Below are positions 13,283-26,945 of a stretch of 64,000 nucleotides of DNA, in pieces. Location of the stretch: assembly GCA_005784505.1 (NCBI GenBank), contig VCAZ01000001.1, forward strand, positions 11,530,597-11,594,596. The letters run 5' to 3'. The first letter of the stretch is position 1. The number at the start of each line of letters is the position of its first letter. Origin of the DNA: Bagarius yarrelli. Its lineage: Eukaryota; Chordata; Actinopteri; Siluriformes; Sisoridae. The translations under genes were made by a program, and so were the position numbers. The notes beneath the pieces are model-generated. The model saw nothing but the letters and a program-made list of their open reading frames with translations, was not told the DNA's origin and did not search any database.

Positions 13283-16200
13283 TATGGGCTAGACTGTGTT
13301 GAGGGTATTCAGTTCTTGTTGTTGTTGTTTTTGCCTTTACCATTATAAGCACCTGAAACAGTATTAACATGTTCACTATAACAATCTATTTATGACTTTT
13401 TATGTTACACCTGTGCACACACATTCAGCATGTTTGAAAAAACTAAACTAGTAACTGACTGGGAATGAAAGTAATTTTTTTTAACTCCTCTACTTTTTTG
13501 ACATCTCTTTTGACATCTACTTTTTTGACATCACTTTACCTGTGAAGTGTTTCTCCAAGGGTGGCGAATGTATAAATTATATAGACTTGAGTGCTGGAGC
13601 TGCATATATAGCAACATATAGCATCTTTGTATCTCAATAATGATTTCTTATCTAGCATGCTAACACAACTTAATGTTAAGTGTAGTTTAATTTGACCTTT
13701 TTTGCTTAATGCTTCCAGAAGTTTTTTCTCATTACAATGATCAGGAAATATAATAGCTTATGTTAGCGACCTAACTCCATTCTATTATTGGCATCTTTAA
13801 TCTAGAATATAAAGCAGTGTTATCTTTCCGAGTCTATGCTTCAATATCTGTGATAACAATTAATGTTAGGAATTATTATAGTTAAATTTGTGTTCACGTT
13901 TTTAATAGGGCTGATACACCAGTACAAACTATCAAAAAAAGAAAAACAGAATAGAACAACCGCTCAGATGTTGTTCTGTGAAAATCTGTTTTATTTTTAT
14001 TTATCATAAAAATTTAGTACAATTGTGTATATTATATATGGAAGGTATATGTTTCCCCACTTACTCAAATACACACTAGAGGTGTGACAAGGTCTTGTGA
14101 CAAGTTTGCTCAGCCGGGTGAGACGCGTGGCTGTTTATTTTTCAGTGGAGTTTAACAACTGCCACCACACAAATTAAATGGACGTGTCAAAAAAAAAAAA
14201 AAAAAAAACTTGTGGCAAAACATTTTGCACAGTCTTTATATGTTGTATTTTAATAGTTTAATTTCATAAAGTTCAAGTTCATTTTAAAATGCATTTTGTG
14301 CTTTTTTTTGTTTTTTGTGTTTTATAAAAGAGTTTTCACTCCGAGCATACATGTATATATATGTATAAGTGACAGAAGCTCATGCACAATAAAAACCTAC
14401 TGTAAATTGCTATTAATCACATGCAAAATCAAAGACTGGCTTTGCCCTGTCCGATCTACAGCAGTAACCTGAGTGCCTATGTAAAGCATCTGCAAATGTC
14501 AGTTAGATTGCCAAAGTCACAATCGGTTTATTATTGGCTACTGTGTGTGTGTGTAAGTGTGTGTGTGTCTGTGTGTGTGTGTTGAGGGGGTCATCAGTGC
14601 CATAGCATGTGTATTTATTAAATTCTCTGCTGGCCGAAGAGGCCTGCATTTATTTATCCTGTGACCCAGACGGCACCTGTCGGGTGCCATGGATATGGGC
14701 AGGTCTGCAGCACTGCTTGCTTGGCTTATCTCTCATTTCTTTAAGTTTAAGCAATTATGCTTAAGAATTATATTTATAAATTGTCCTGAAGTAAGCTTAT
14801 TAGAGATGTGTTATCACACCAAAATAAATCCAAAATCAAGCATATTATAGTATGTGTGCAGTATAGATACAGTAGATAAGATACAGTAAAATGAAACACT
14901 GTTACTGTATAAAAAATAAATTTAATATGAATTTTGATATACTGAACAACAGTATATTGTTAAGAGCCTCTGAACAAGAATAAGAACTGACTCATGATTT
15001 TTATTATATACTAAATATCCGACTTGAGAATAAATATTGTGTTTAAATGTGTTCATTTTCGATTAAACAAATGTTGTGAAAGGTTTTATTTACAAAACAT
15101 CGCCTTGTCTGGTAAGATCGGTTTTAAAAGCTGTATTTGTCTTTATTTCTGCCTTTTTAAAAAAAAATAAAAAATTAATTAATAAATTACAAAAATTGGG
15201 ATAAAAGCAGGTATATCTAATGGAAGTTAGGCCATGGATTGGCACCACTGCTTTCCCTCTGGCATCCAATGAACAAATTAATATGTATTAAATAAAAACA
15301 AATACATAAAAAATATTCTATAAATCTGTAATAAATACAGTGTATTCGTTATGGCACACACGTGTCAGATTTTCGTTATTTATCATTGTTTACCCCCTTC
15401 CTTCGGCCAAATTATCTTTGCCTTGCTGTTTGTTTGTTTCTCTGTGTCTTTTTTTGGTTCCGTTCTTTTGAAGCAAAGTCTTAATAGTACAAGTGTCTAC
15501 CAGATGTGTGAGTAAATAGTGTCATTGCATGCATGTGTTGATAGTTGCACAAGATCAAGTATCGAGTTAAAAAAAGTGTGAGTGCAAAAACAATATGATA
15601 AAAATATAAAGCAGGTGGGTTCGAATCCAAAACCCTCTTGAACATATGGGTCCAACCGATATGAATTTATTAGTTTGTTTATGTATTTATTTTAATTATT
15701 TATTTATTATTTGGTTTTTATTCACATCAAACATCAGCAGTTCTGTAAGCAGAAACATATTAATGAGAGAGGTCAGGGGAGCACTGGTTTAATCTGAAAA
15801 AATGCTTAAGCAATCTAAATAATTATGCTTTAAAATTATCTCAGGATGCAGAGTCTGTCCAGCATTGCAGCAGGTGGGCTTTAACAGCACAAGAGAACAT
15901 ACGTTTTTCAGATCTTTATCTGGTGTGCTGAATCTTGATTTTTGTGGCAACATACAGATAATATGGGTCAGAATTTTAAATTTACAGCTTAAATTTAAAA
16001 CTCTGACTAAGTCAGTGGTGTATTGATGTGGACAATATTTTATCTAAAAATGCATGGGCAGTATTTTTTCTAATAATAGCGTAAAATCGCCGTGCCAAAA
16101 AGCATAAAGTTGTCTAAAGCGGGCACGTTAGATCTTCTTTGGGATGTAGTAAAATGGTACATTTTTAGCATCAATGTGTGGGTGAAAATTCTGCAGCAGA

Positions 16201-19200
16201 TCTGTGATGCAAACTTGGATCAGAATCTCAAATAGAATAAACAACTTTTAACAAGTAAATCAAACACAGAAACTGGAAATACATTAAGTAATGAGTAATA
16301 AACTTGAACTATGACGAATTATAGAATTTGGAAGAGTCAATTCCAGTTAAGCACGTGGGAGCACAAAGTCTAGTGACAAAAAAAGCACCAGAAGTGTTTG
16401 CTCTATCTGTCCAAAGTTTTAACTTTTATAGACACTCTGGAGACTCTGCCTCTTATGAGTTAACTAGAGAATCTAACTAGACATCTACATTTTGCACACT
16501 AAAAGTTTGCTTGCAAGGCTCCTTGGGATAAGCTATACATTTTAACACATCTAAAGTTATTGCTCGGAATATCAATACTCTGCAGTGATTTTGTTTATTT
16601 TATCAAAAAGAAACAATAACTAGTTTAAAACTAGATTGACAAAGTCTTAGTAAGCCCTGATTAGACAAGACTAGTTTTACAGAGGGACATCAGAGAAATT
16701 TCTTACTTTAATTTCTGCACTTAATTTCATAATGAAATTATGAGTGAAATTTATATCTTTAAATGTTTTTATTCCATTTGGTTTATTAAAACAACCCAAT
16801 TCTACAAAATCATGCTAAATTTATGTTTTGTTTTTTTAATTGACATTTTAAAAAAAATTTAAAAGTGTGATCTTTAACACCCAAATGTAAAACAGAGACA
16901 CTCCTACCTTGGTAACAAACTAGAAAATGTTTGTCCCATGTAATTCTCTACATAAAAGTAGCTTTTTATAGTTCTTGCTAACTTGCTATAGTTTATGAGA
17001 GTTTGTGATGAAATACAGTCACAGTTTTGCAGTATGAGAATATAAGTGACTTTTTTTTAAAAACACGATAGGTACATATGGCTTCTGTCTTGGTCCTTTT
17101 GCCATCACAGCATCATTTGAATAGCCGAAAGGTTTTAGTGAGCCTAATTTATATTAAAACCTGCCAGAAAGATCCAATTGTCAATCGAGACAATCTGGGA
17201 AAACTGTATCTTGTCTCTCTTTTTCTTGTTTATCTTTTTTTTAATGTAAAATGACTAACAATATTCGTTTTCAAACTTGCAAATACACTGCAGACAGACA
17301 GGCACATCAAATGCATCAAATGGTGTCCAAGGCTTTGGGTTGTTTTTGTCAGGGCAATGCCAGCTGCGCCGCAATTTCACTCTCACTGGCACGCAGGGCC
17401 GTTGCTAGTGGGATGAAAGATGGTGACAATTTTAGGGGCCCCCGCTGGCTAGGGGACCCCACAAAATCGAGTAGTTATAATATATAGGCGAAGGAGGCCC
17501 ACATCAATTTTTTTATGGGGCTCCAAATGCTGTAGCTACGACCCTGCTGCCACAAAACATGCAGAGATTTAGAAAATCACCTCAATCAGCACCATCTCTT
17601 TGTGTTTCTCTAAGTGTCTCTAAGCGTGCATGGTTTGTTTATGTACTTCTTTAAAAAGATTGTTATACCTCTGTACAGGTATGTTACAACATAGACTGTA
17701 AATTGTTCAAGAACTATTAGTATTTATCAGAGACATTTCAAACATTTTTGCAATTTCTAAATTTAATTTTTTTTATTTTTGCCTCATTAACCTACTTTAA
17801 TAATATAGAATTAACAACATAAAAACCTTTGTATATCCCAATATACTTTAAATTTACTTACATATGCTTTTCACATGCCAATGTAAAAGTATGTGTGCAT
17901 TGCCCCTTTTTCACATTTTTTTCCCTTTCCCTCCTCCTATCTTTTACCAGGCTTATGTTCCATGTCTGCACAAAAGAAGCAGATCTATCTGCATACGCTG
18001 TGCATAAAGAGCTCTTTTGTCATGGGTTTGGCACACATTAGTGTCCAGAGTTCACCCATAACCCCCTCAGTCTAGACCGAAGAAAGTAAAAGAAGAAGAA
18101 GAAAGAATTGGAGAGATAGGGAACAAAAAATTATAGCCATATTTTGCTATTTTTTGGAGAGAAAGAAAAAATAATGGTAAGCTCTGTCGGATGAATCACC
18201 AATACATAATTTTAGCCCAGACTGGTCCAAGTAAAATAATTGATAAGAATAAAAATATTAAATTCAGCAAGACTGAAGCAACACACCACATTATTCAATA
18301 TTATTTTTTAATAACAAAGTTTCTGATGTTGACATACATCCAGATTGTAATAAACCTTTAAATGTGTCACTATTCTGTCCAGTTTAAAGGTTGCCACAGA
18401 TAATAGACTAGCTGTCAAATATCTGTGTTACGTATATTAACATAAAAACTCTGTACAAATCATAACTCTAATTGTATTCATAAAACAGAAACAAACTGAG
18501 TTATTTTTGTTTCCAATATGTTAATAACTAATACTGAGCTAACTAACTTACTATGGTAAATGCTGCAACCTACAGCATGCACAATTTAGTTAAAAGTGGA
18601 TTTATCTGTTCCGATCAGATTCACTGTTTCTAAAATGCTTCTGCATGCAACTCTTTGTTAAAGTTGATATTAAATCCAAACCCTATCTGGAATATATTCA
18701 GATATATTCCTTTAAAAACTTGTTAAAAGGCAAAAGTGTGCCTGAGATCGAAAAAAAAATTAAGTGTGAGGCAATTAAACTGACAAGACTATCAGCTTTT
18801 CCTGGAGTCTTTTAGAAAATAATGGATTTCTAATAATATAATGATTTACTGATTATTTAAAAGTAAATGTAATTAATACATTGTATTAATATTGTATACA
18901 ATGTATAATGCTTTTACCTTAATTTACTTAATTCTTTATCTAGTTTCTGACTAACCTGGTGCAGTATCTGCATTATTATTGTTTTTATTAAAATCAACCA
19001 ATTAGACAGCACTCTGTAAAAACAGAACAACTACATTTATATAATTCTCTCATCTGGATTAAACTAACACAGCATGTGTTCTGTAAAATATTCATCCAGC
19101 ACTGTGTTGCCAGAGATCTTAGAACCTTTTACAGGGTGAGACGAATATAAGTGGTAAAATTATTGGCCTTAAATGTATTTTTGTTAATGCATTTACTGTT

Positions 19201-20518
19201 CAATAAATAGTTTATACTTTTGTTGTTTTTAACGTGATTGAAATGATTCCATCAGAGTGCAAAGCTTTGTCTTAATTCTTTTCTTTATTCTTTAGCACTT
19301 CAATAATTCAAAATGGTTTTATTCCTGTTGTTATTTAATGCTGTTAACCAGTTCGAAATGAAACATCTTTTTTGCTTTAAATTAACACATTAATTTTAAA
19401 ATTAAACCCATTAAAACAGCATTACCTTTTTGCATGCACACAGGCTCTAAGAACAGCTTTTACTGCAGGACGAGGTAGTAAGAATGTCTGCCGAGAGATG
19501 TGTGTAAAACTTAAGCCTAAAACTTAAGCCTCTGTGCCCAGTTAAGGAGCAGGTAACATAACTGCATGAAAGATCTCATCCTTCGGACTAACCAGAATTT
19601 TTAAGAGAAATTATTCTGGACTATTTTTTTACATACACAAGTGTGGAGGTCCGGAATCCCTGGTTCTGCTGTTTATATGTCAGTAAAAAAAAATTCTAAT
19701 GAAGTTTTGTCTATGGGACATTGAAATGCTGTATCAATATTCCAGGCATCCTAACTGCTGTATTTTATATAAAGTAAAATTCTGATTCTCCTTTATTAAA
19801 ATATAGACAATGTAGAAAAGAACAGGAACATTTTACACTCAGCTATTTTTATACGAAAATTCCTGTTAACAATGTGCATTAATAAACATGTAGAATTAAA
19901 TACTTGAACTGTAGGGTTTTTTTTAATCTATAGAAGTTAGTTTTAGTTAGAAACTGCCTAATCAGTACTTAAATGATTAATTTTATATCTGTTAATGTTT
20001 TAATTAATTTAAAAATATTATAAATAAATACATAAAAAAAGAAAAAATACATAAAATGACTTAAACAATTTGAATAATATATTTACTGTAGAATAGAATA
20101 GAATTTCCTTGTAAAAAACCCCATTGCAGTGCAGAATACATTTTAAAACCACAGCTGGCTGCATCATCTGATGGGACAAACTGTTTTAACAGTTAATTTA
20201 TTTTTGGAGATAAACAAACTTGTAAATATATAAAATAATCCAATTTATTAGTGTAAAAGTGATTTTATGTTTAGTTAAGGATATTTATAAAAATTACTCC
20301 CTTCTTGTGTATACATTAATATACATAAAACTAGGACTGCATGATATTGCCAAAAACAGACATTATTATTGCAGTATTTAGTTTTATTTCGTAATTATTT
20401 ATTGCGATATGAATTAATTTCAACAGACGACTTCTTCACTAAGAATCACTAAGGGATTGCATCTGAATAAAATATAATATACAAATTATAAGCACAGATA
20501 AATAAAATAAAATGAGGG
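13283..20518. other. AT-rich spacer, no gene found
   Basis: Long AT-rich DNA with short TG-rich stretches near 14543 and the hAT-like MITE at 17394. A GC-richer block at about 14630-14720 contains GGCACCTGTCGGGTGCC and is unexplained. Confidence 0.6.
17394..17546. mobile_element. Short hAT-like MITE
   Basis: Ends are CAGGGCCGTTGCTAG and, inverted, CAGGGTCGTAGCTAC (12 of 15 match). The 8-bp flanks CTGGCACG and CTGCCACA match at 6 of 8, as expected for a decayed hAT target duplication. The element is 153 bp and non-coding. Confidence 0.6.

Positions 20519-20577
<59 letters not shown>
20519..20577. repeat. (TAGA)n microsatellite
   Basis: An uninterrupted tetranucleotide array of about 59 bases. 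Confidence 0.95.
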
Positions 20578-20929
20578 TCCTAATCAAATATGCCTAAATA
20601 TATATTTATAAATGTACTGTAATTTTTATATAGATATAGTCCAGATATAAAGTTAATGATGTTTATAAAAATATATCTAGTTTATTTTCTCTGTTAAACC
20701 TTTAAAGAGTTCAGTTAAGATCAGTAATTTTTACGCAAATTATAAATAACTAAATGTCCCAAATACATAACATTAATTATTTTTAAAAATGTGTTTTTAG
20801 TTATTTTCTAAATAGTTTTTTAAAATACAAAAATGTGTGCCAACCAAAAATACATCCTTATTTGAAAATTAGAAACCTATGATTAGCACGAATCATAGTG
20901 CTTAGGGAAGAGGGTGATCATTAAGCGCA

Positions 20930-21260
20930 AGCGCGTCTGTGTGCGTGTGGGCGGGAGTGTGTGTGAACCTGGTTACGCTTGGTTGATTTTAGGGGTCTTA
21001 GGTCAATTCTAGTTAATAAGAAGTGCTGTCTGGGGTCCTAAAGGTCGTCCCTTGGGGGCTGACCCTCTTGTTAGAGACACTAAATGTGCATGCAGTCTTT
21101 ACCTTGTCAAATCAAACAAACACCACAAAGTTTCAATGAGCTCTGAAAGGCCCCCTGAGTCACACTTTTGCCCTAGAGGTTGTGACCTTTTATTCTTAAC
21201 CAGCAGTTAGTAATCGAGAGGTCCTTTAGGCACATGTAAAAGTCAAAGGTCAGAGTACTT
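20930..21260. promoter_or_regulatory. Cluster of nuclear-receptor half-sites with one DR1
   Basis: Within 330 bases there are AGGTCA-like sites in GGTCAATT (21002), AAGGTCG (21042), TGACCCTC (21060) and TGACCTTTT (21183). A DR1, AAGTCA-A-AGGTCA, lies at 21240-21252, one base from the ideal AGGTCAAAGGTCA. The block is less AT-rich than its flanks and has no open frame. Enhancer function is inference. Confidence 0.3.
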
Positions 21261-22376
21261 CAAAAGCAAGGGTGGGGGTCTGTCATGAGAGCAGCTAGAT
21301 GAGAAATTATGTGACAATTGGATTGACAATGATTTTGTCGGTTTTTGTGTGTGAAAGAGAAAGAAAAGAAAAGGGAGAGAAGAAGAGAAAGAAGCCTGTA
21401 TGAACTGAAAGTATACGAAAATATATACATAATGCATTGTTTTAGATTTATTTTTATTGAAAGTTTTGTCACTTTTTTTTGTCAATTTTCAAAGCAGTCA
21501 TTTTGCCAAGGAAAAGAAATGGGTTATCATGTGCAGTTCATGTATATTAAATAAAATATCATGTAGTGCACTAAGACAGATAAAATTAATTAAATGTGCC
21601 AGACTACATTGAAACTCAGAAAGATTAAACTTTAGTTACAGACACATGGTCTGCATGCATGTCTGTCTGTAACTCTTATGCAATTCCCTTGTATGTAATT
21701 AAAATATCCAATTAAATATAGCAGTGTATGGTTTATCTGCCCCTTAGAAATAAGGCTGCGGATTGGTTCGAGGCTATGGCGCGATGTGACGTAGGCTAAA
21801 TTTCTTGCAGAATGTGTTATCCGCAAAGGGCTCGAACCTGCTCGCTCAAACTGTTCTATTCTGCAGCAGAAATGAAATCAGCTCCTCAGGCACTGCCTTT
21901 CGAGTATGTCACAGTGTTGAATTAGAAGTCTGTGTGTGTGTGTGTCTGTGGGTGGGTGTGTGTGGACAGACACGAAGCAGTCCTTTGAAACAAAGTCAGC
22001 AAAGGGTGGCCTGGATCCCAAACTGTACAACATAAAATAAAAGCAGCAGCCATGTTCGAATTTATCGAAGTAAAACTTGGGAAAGCTAATTCGGGAAAAA
22101 AAGAGCAAAGATTTTTTCCCATCTTTTCATTTGTCTCTATCTGGTTCAGACTCACAAGATCTCGATCACAAAAGCAAGAAAAAACAACATTACAGATTAA
22201 TATGTTAAAATGCAGATCGAGTATTTTATCATTTACTGTCTTCCTTCAAGAGCACAAGAGCCAGTAATCTGTGAAAGGGAAACTTGATCCAGAACAGGTT
22301 TTGATAGGAGACAGAAAAATAATTCAGGGAATTTCGCATTTTAACGTCTTATATTTTTAACATGTCTTATATTATA

Positions 22377-22415
<39 letters not shown>

Positions 22416-22416
22416 T
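22377..22416. repeat. (ATT)n microsatellite
   Basis: A trinucleotide array of about 40 bases. Confidence 0.93.
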
Positions 22417-23120
22417 AGTACTATTACAATAATGGTTCTTGAATTTAAAAAGAGATTGGAAGTTATACTAAAAGGGGCAGGGGTAGAAAGACAAAAAAAA
22501 TTAATTGAAGCACAATTACAAATAATGAAAAGTGCAAAAAAATATGCTGAAAAAGCATAAATAAGCAAGACTATGTGTCTGTGCTCTGGTAAGGTGTGGT
22601 TTTAAATTTTTTTGTTTTCTTGGCACATTTTCCCTATGATAGGAGTAGGGTGGGATTTGAGTAGGTGGGGTTGATAGATGAAGGCATAGGGGAGTAAACA
22701 AGACAGAAAAATATTGTGAGGGTGGGCACATGAGAAAATCAATGGAGCAGGGGTGGAGACTAGCTTTTCTGTCTCCAGTTCAATTTGTGCTAGTCGCTTG
22801 GACATTAGACGTACTTTGCCGAAGGGTCTCAAAGGAGATTGGAACGTTCATAAAAATAGTCTGAGTAGAGCAAAATAAATGTTGAGACAATATTCAATTG
22901 CAAGCATAAATAGACTTAGTTTCTAGAATATCGAAAAATCTCATAAGTATTATGCGCTCTTTTAAATGCATGCGTAAGAACATGCAAGGTCTGTACTCTG
23001 GGGAAAGAGCGAATTGTATGTCACACACACTCCCTCCCTCCCTCTCTCCAGCTTTCTCTAGCTTTTTTACTCCTACCACACTGGATTTGCTGCGTTTCTT
23101 CCCTCCCACTCTTGATTTTG

Positions 23121-23154
23121 CTCTCTCTCTCTCTCTCTCTCTCTCCCTCCCTCT
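23121..23154. repeat. (CT)n array in a longer pyrimidine tract
   Basis: CT repeats within a pyrimidine-rich stretch at about 23015-23335. Confidence 0.9.
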
Positions 23155-23479
23155 CAAGTGTAAGACCATGTGGGGCGTATGATGAGAAAGAGGCTCACCC
23201 CACTGAGTTTCATATTTCAACATTAGTCAGCTCTCTCTTTTTCTTTCTTTTTGTCCTACTCTTCTGTCCACTGTTTCTCTTTTTGGCTCTCTTTCCAGTG
23301 CTTCCTCATTTCCCTCTCTCTCTTCTCTCTTTAAGACATAGGAGAGATTGCTGAAGCTAGGCCGAAAAAGCGTGGCATGAAGGATAGAAAGGGGAGTAAA
23401 AAGAAGGGAGAAGAAACCCTTTTGGCTACTTTTTCCTGCTGTAAGGGCCTCCCCACCAGCAGGCCTAGCCAAAAAGGGA

Positions 23480-23737
23480 GGGCTTCTGCTCTCCTAATAG
23501 GATTTAACCCTCTGTCTACAGCCGCTGCACTGCAGCCGAACTAAACCTTGCCAACAATTCACACTCTCCAGCGCATTTCTTGGTTTCATGCACTAGTTTT
23601 CAACAACGGAGATTATTTTTGGTTTAGTTCGGTTTTGCGTTTGTTTGTTTTACGTCTCCGGATGAGTATCACTTGCAGCTATTTTTAAGGGGCTTTGGAG
23701 CACGGAATCTCCTTGGACATAAGAATCTTTACAGTAG
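23480..23737 (+). other. Possible alternative first exon or regulatory block
   Basis: This follows a long pyrimidine-rich tract. It contains AGCTATTTTTAAGG and ends at a donor-like TAG|GTATGT (23737/23738). There is no recognisable protein. Low confidence. Confidence 0.2.
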
Positions 23738-24217
23738 GTATGTCTGTATCAAGTTTTCCACCAAGGCTTGTGTTTCTTTGCAAGGTACGCATTTTGGTCC
23801 TTCCTCAGTGCCCACTTCCTCTGTGTCATTCTTTCATTAATTTCCCTCCCTCTCTGCCTTTCTTTTTAAGTTCTGACAGGGGTAATGCTGTACATGAGCT
23901 GTGTCTGGGACAGATGCCAATGGCTTACAAAGGACTGAAGCAAAAGCAAGAAACTAAATTTGGGCCAGCAGACCAAATGCAGAGCACAGATTTTTTTTGC
24001 TGTAAAAATGTTACACAGACACATAAGAAACAGTGCGTAGGAAAACGTGGCTCCCTTTTCGGTGGCGGATTTTTAATTTGGAAATCTTTCCCAGAACTAA
24101 AAATTGTAAATCCTGCTCCCTGGAACATATGCGTGTAATACTGTACTTCCAGAAGCTGGCCATGCTGATGGTTCAGAAGCCCAAAAGGAAGAGAGAAAGG
24201 CACATCTGAGAGTCGCC

Positions 24218-24271
24218 AAAAGGGGAGGGAAAGAAGGAAAGAAGGAAAACGGAAGGAGGAGGAGGGGAGGA
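24218..24271. repeat. Polypurine tract
   Basis: Almost purely A/G (one C at 24250), with GGAAAGAA units, just before the CpG-rich patch. Confidence 0.8.
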
Positions 24272-24279
24272 CCTTTTCC

Positions 24280-24749
24280 AGCCTGTTAAATGTTCCCCAG
24301 GCTCAGCCAAGGCGAAGGCAGGCACTGCATGCTGATTTGAATTCAGCGGACATGCTAATTGTGTGTTTTCTAACATGCTCCATTCATTCGGAGGAGGCTC
24401 TAGTCTACAGACGGGCTTCATACACGCCTCCCAGACACCCGCGTGGCCTCCTTTTGTTGCTGAGGCCGCTTTAACCGAGCCGAAGAGCTCCAGGCCCAAG
24501 CCGAGGCACAATGCAGAGTAAAGGGGTAGCCTGGATCTCTAGGCTGCTCCGGAGAGAGGACAGAACGGGGAAACTCTTATCTAGAGCTCCCTTTTCAAAT
24601 TCGGAGTGCCTCTATCATCTCTCTCTCCCTTACAACGAAGAAGATATTGCTAGGGGAAAATATCAATATCTTTTTGAAAAGGAAAAAGCATGTAGGAATC
24701 CGATCACAAGTATCCGAAAGACTTTTAGAGGCCTGAGAGTTAGAGTTCT
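24280..24749 (+). promoter_or_regulatory. CpG-rich patch ending in a strong splice donor; possible let-7 host first exon
   Basis: This stretch is GC-richer than its surroundings, with a run of CpGs at about 24310-24500, no simple repeat, and a perfect GTAAGT donor at 24750 (GAGTTCT|GTAAGT). It sits 8 kb upstream of let-7a on the same strand. An 80-residue open frame (24511-24753) overlaps it but resembles nothing I know. A host-gene promoter plus first exon, or a conserved enhancer, are both possible. Confidence 0.35.
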
Positions 24750-24786
24750 GTAAGTTCCGTTGCGATTTTTTTGTTTGAAAATAGTT

Positions 24787-24792
<6 letters not shown>

Positions 24793-24832
<40 letters not shown>

Positions 24833-24836
24833 TGTA
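24793..24836. repeat. (GT)n microsatellite
   Basis: A GT array of about 44 bases, 43 bases after the strong donor at 24750. Confidence 0.93.
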
Positions 24837-26891
24837 TGCATGAATTTTCTTATGTATTTTGATGGCTTTAAAAATTTAACGAAATATCTATTGCAATATA
24901 GCGGCATTTGTTGGTACCCTCTTCAGAGTTTTACAGGCGTACATATTACATAAGTTAATATTTCAGTTGTGTTTAAAATTCTATCAAGATTTTTTTTTTA
25001 TATATATAGTTTTCAGGAGTAAGTTATCAGGTGAGCTTTAATCGTTTTTCCCAGTTTTCCCATCGTTTTTTGCAAGAAACTGCAGGAAAACTGTTCAAGT
25101 GAGTAACTTATATTTAGTCCTAAGGGGTTATATCATGCCTTAACGTCCTTATTGATGAGGCCTTGAAAAAAATCAGCAAACTAATAATATTTGCGGCATT
25201 ATTTTTCAAAATGGCGACATAATTGATTTAAAATGGTTTCTGCTACCCAGAAATACATTCTTCCGGAGAATTCTATCTAGTCTGTTTTGTAATATAATGC
25301 AGCTCCTAATACTTAGCAATCTTGCAACCACTATCTTGCATAATAATATAATTTTAATGCTATTTGAAAAAGAACTTTTAAAAATCAATGAATTATTATT
25401 CTTATACATTATTCCTATTATTCATACACATCGATTCTTTTTATTTGTAAGTGTTTAATGTATATAGATAAATACATATGTCTCCAGCAATGTAACTAAA
25501 GCTTTGCTCTTTTGCTTACTTACCATCCCTACGGAAAAATACTTAAAGAGTAACGTTTTTATTAATAGAGCAGTATCAGTCAGGGTTATCTCAATTACAT
25601 CTTATCAGTTTCTTTATTTTGGTATTTTTTTGAGATATGTTTGTCTGTTAGAGAAAGAGAGCAAGAAAGAGAAAAAGGGAAGTGACCTTAAAACTTGACT
25701 TATACTTATTTAATTGCACACATGTACTATGTCACTTATAAAGTGTAACAAACCCACGTCATTTTACGATGGTTTATAAAGTCGTTAACATCCTTACCGC
25801 TGCATATCCTGGAAGCTAAGCAAACTGCAATAACATGCTCTTATATCTGAGAAAACAAGGCTAGAGCCTTAGTGAATTCAGGTCCGCCATTTTGATTTTG
25901 TTCTATACAAGCGTCAATTTAATCACATCTATTTAACAAGTTTTCACAATTTGGCTGATGAATTCGAATTTTGACGTATCACTCACATATTCGCATCTGT
26001 GCTATTTCTTTCTTTTAATAAATCCAATTTCATCTACATATATATATGATATGACATTCATTCTTATATTCGGTCTATTCGATTTGCAGTGTCAAACTTC
26101 TAAAAAAGTAAGTGTCAAATGTCTCTTATAGTACTTACCTACATTGAAGTAGGTCATTAAGCTGCCAAGTGTAATATTTGCTGCAATCATATTAGGCTTT
26201 GAACGAAAAATAAACAAAAAATTATTATTGTATTAAATAGACACTTACCTATATACCATATATGTATATGTATATGTATAGTCATCTTATTTCTTGTTTC
26301 CTCTTAGTATCACGCTCGTCCTTTCTCACCCACTTGCTCTGTCCAGCACAATTTATGTGAATAATGTAAAGCATATAAATTTTAATAGTTCATCCCAGAA
26401 AACATTACATGCACTTGTCTCTAGTGCTAGATCAGTTTCCCACATTTTGCATAATATATTAAATGAAAACTGTTTTGAAGTCCACTTCCAATGCGCGGCT
26501 TACATGTTTAATTGCAGGGGGTTTGATTTAAGACTGATTTGTGTGTTCATGTAAGCATGTGTTAAATGAACAAAAAGTCTAAGCACATATACAAGATTTG
26601 CTTTGAGACCAATGTAGTGAATGATATTAGTTTAATCAGTCGGCTTCAGTTCCACTGTAATCGAATCGATCAAATGTAGCCGACTTCCAAAGAGTTAAAA
26701 ACATCGCAGATAATTACAAAAGAAACATCTTCAAACATGTCATATTACCTTATGTAATATGTATTTTATTATAAGGTTATAATAATGTTATAAAATGTCT
26801 ACAAGAATAAGCAAAGTCTTCACATTTCACATCATCATGTTGTGTTAAAACGCAAGTCTTGTCTGAGTGAAATTTTTTTTGTCTTTTTTAG

Positions 26892-26945
26892 GTTGGTCTA
26901 AAGCTTGATCCTGTTTTATACACACTGAAAGAGCTTTCTGCAGAG
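26892..26945 (+). ncRNA. Candidate small exon upstream of let-7
   Basis: A 54-nt segment between a T-rich acceptor (TTTTTTTTGTCTTTTTTAG) and a strong donor GCAGAG|GTGAGT. It is on the let-7 strand, between the CpG-rich patch at 24.3 kb and let-7a. No protein is suggested. Splice-site look alone supports it. Confidence 0.28.

Noticed and set aside
15612..15640. tRNA-like B-box GGGTTCGAATCC
   Set aside because: No matching A-box or acceptor stem upstream, so neither a tRNA gene nor a complete SINE can be supported.
23695..24138. 147-residue open frame on the plus strand
   Set aside because: No recognisable domain. It begins inside a possible exon end and crosses a pyrimidine-rich tract. Its length is possible by chance in less AT-rich DNA.
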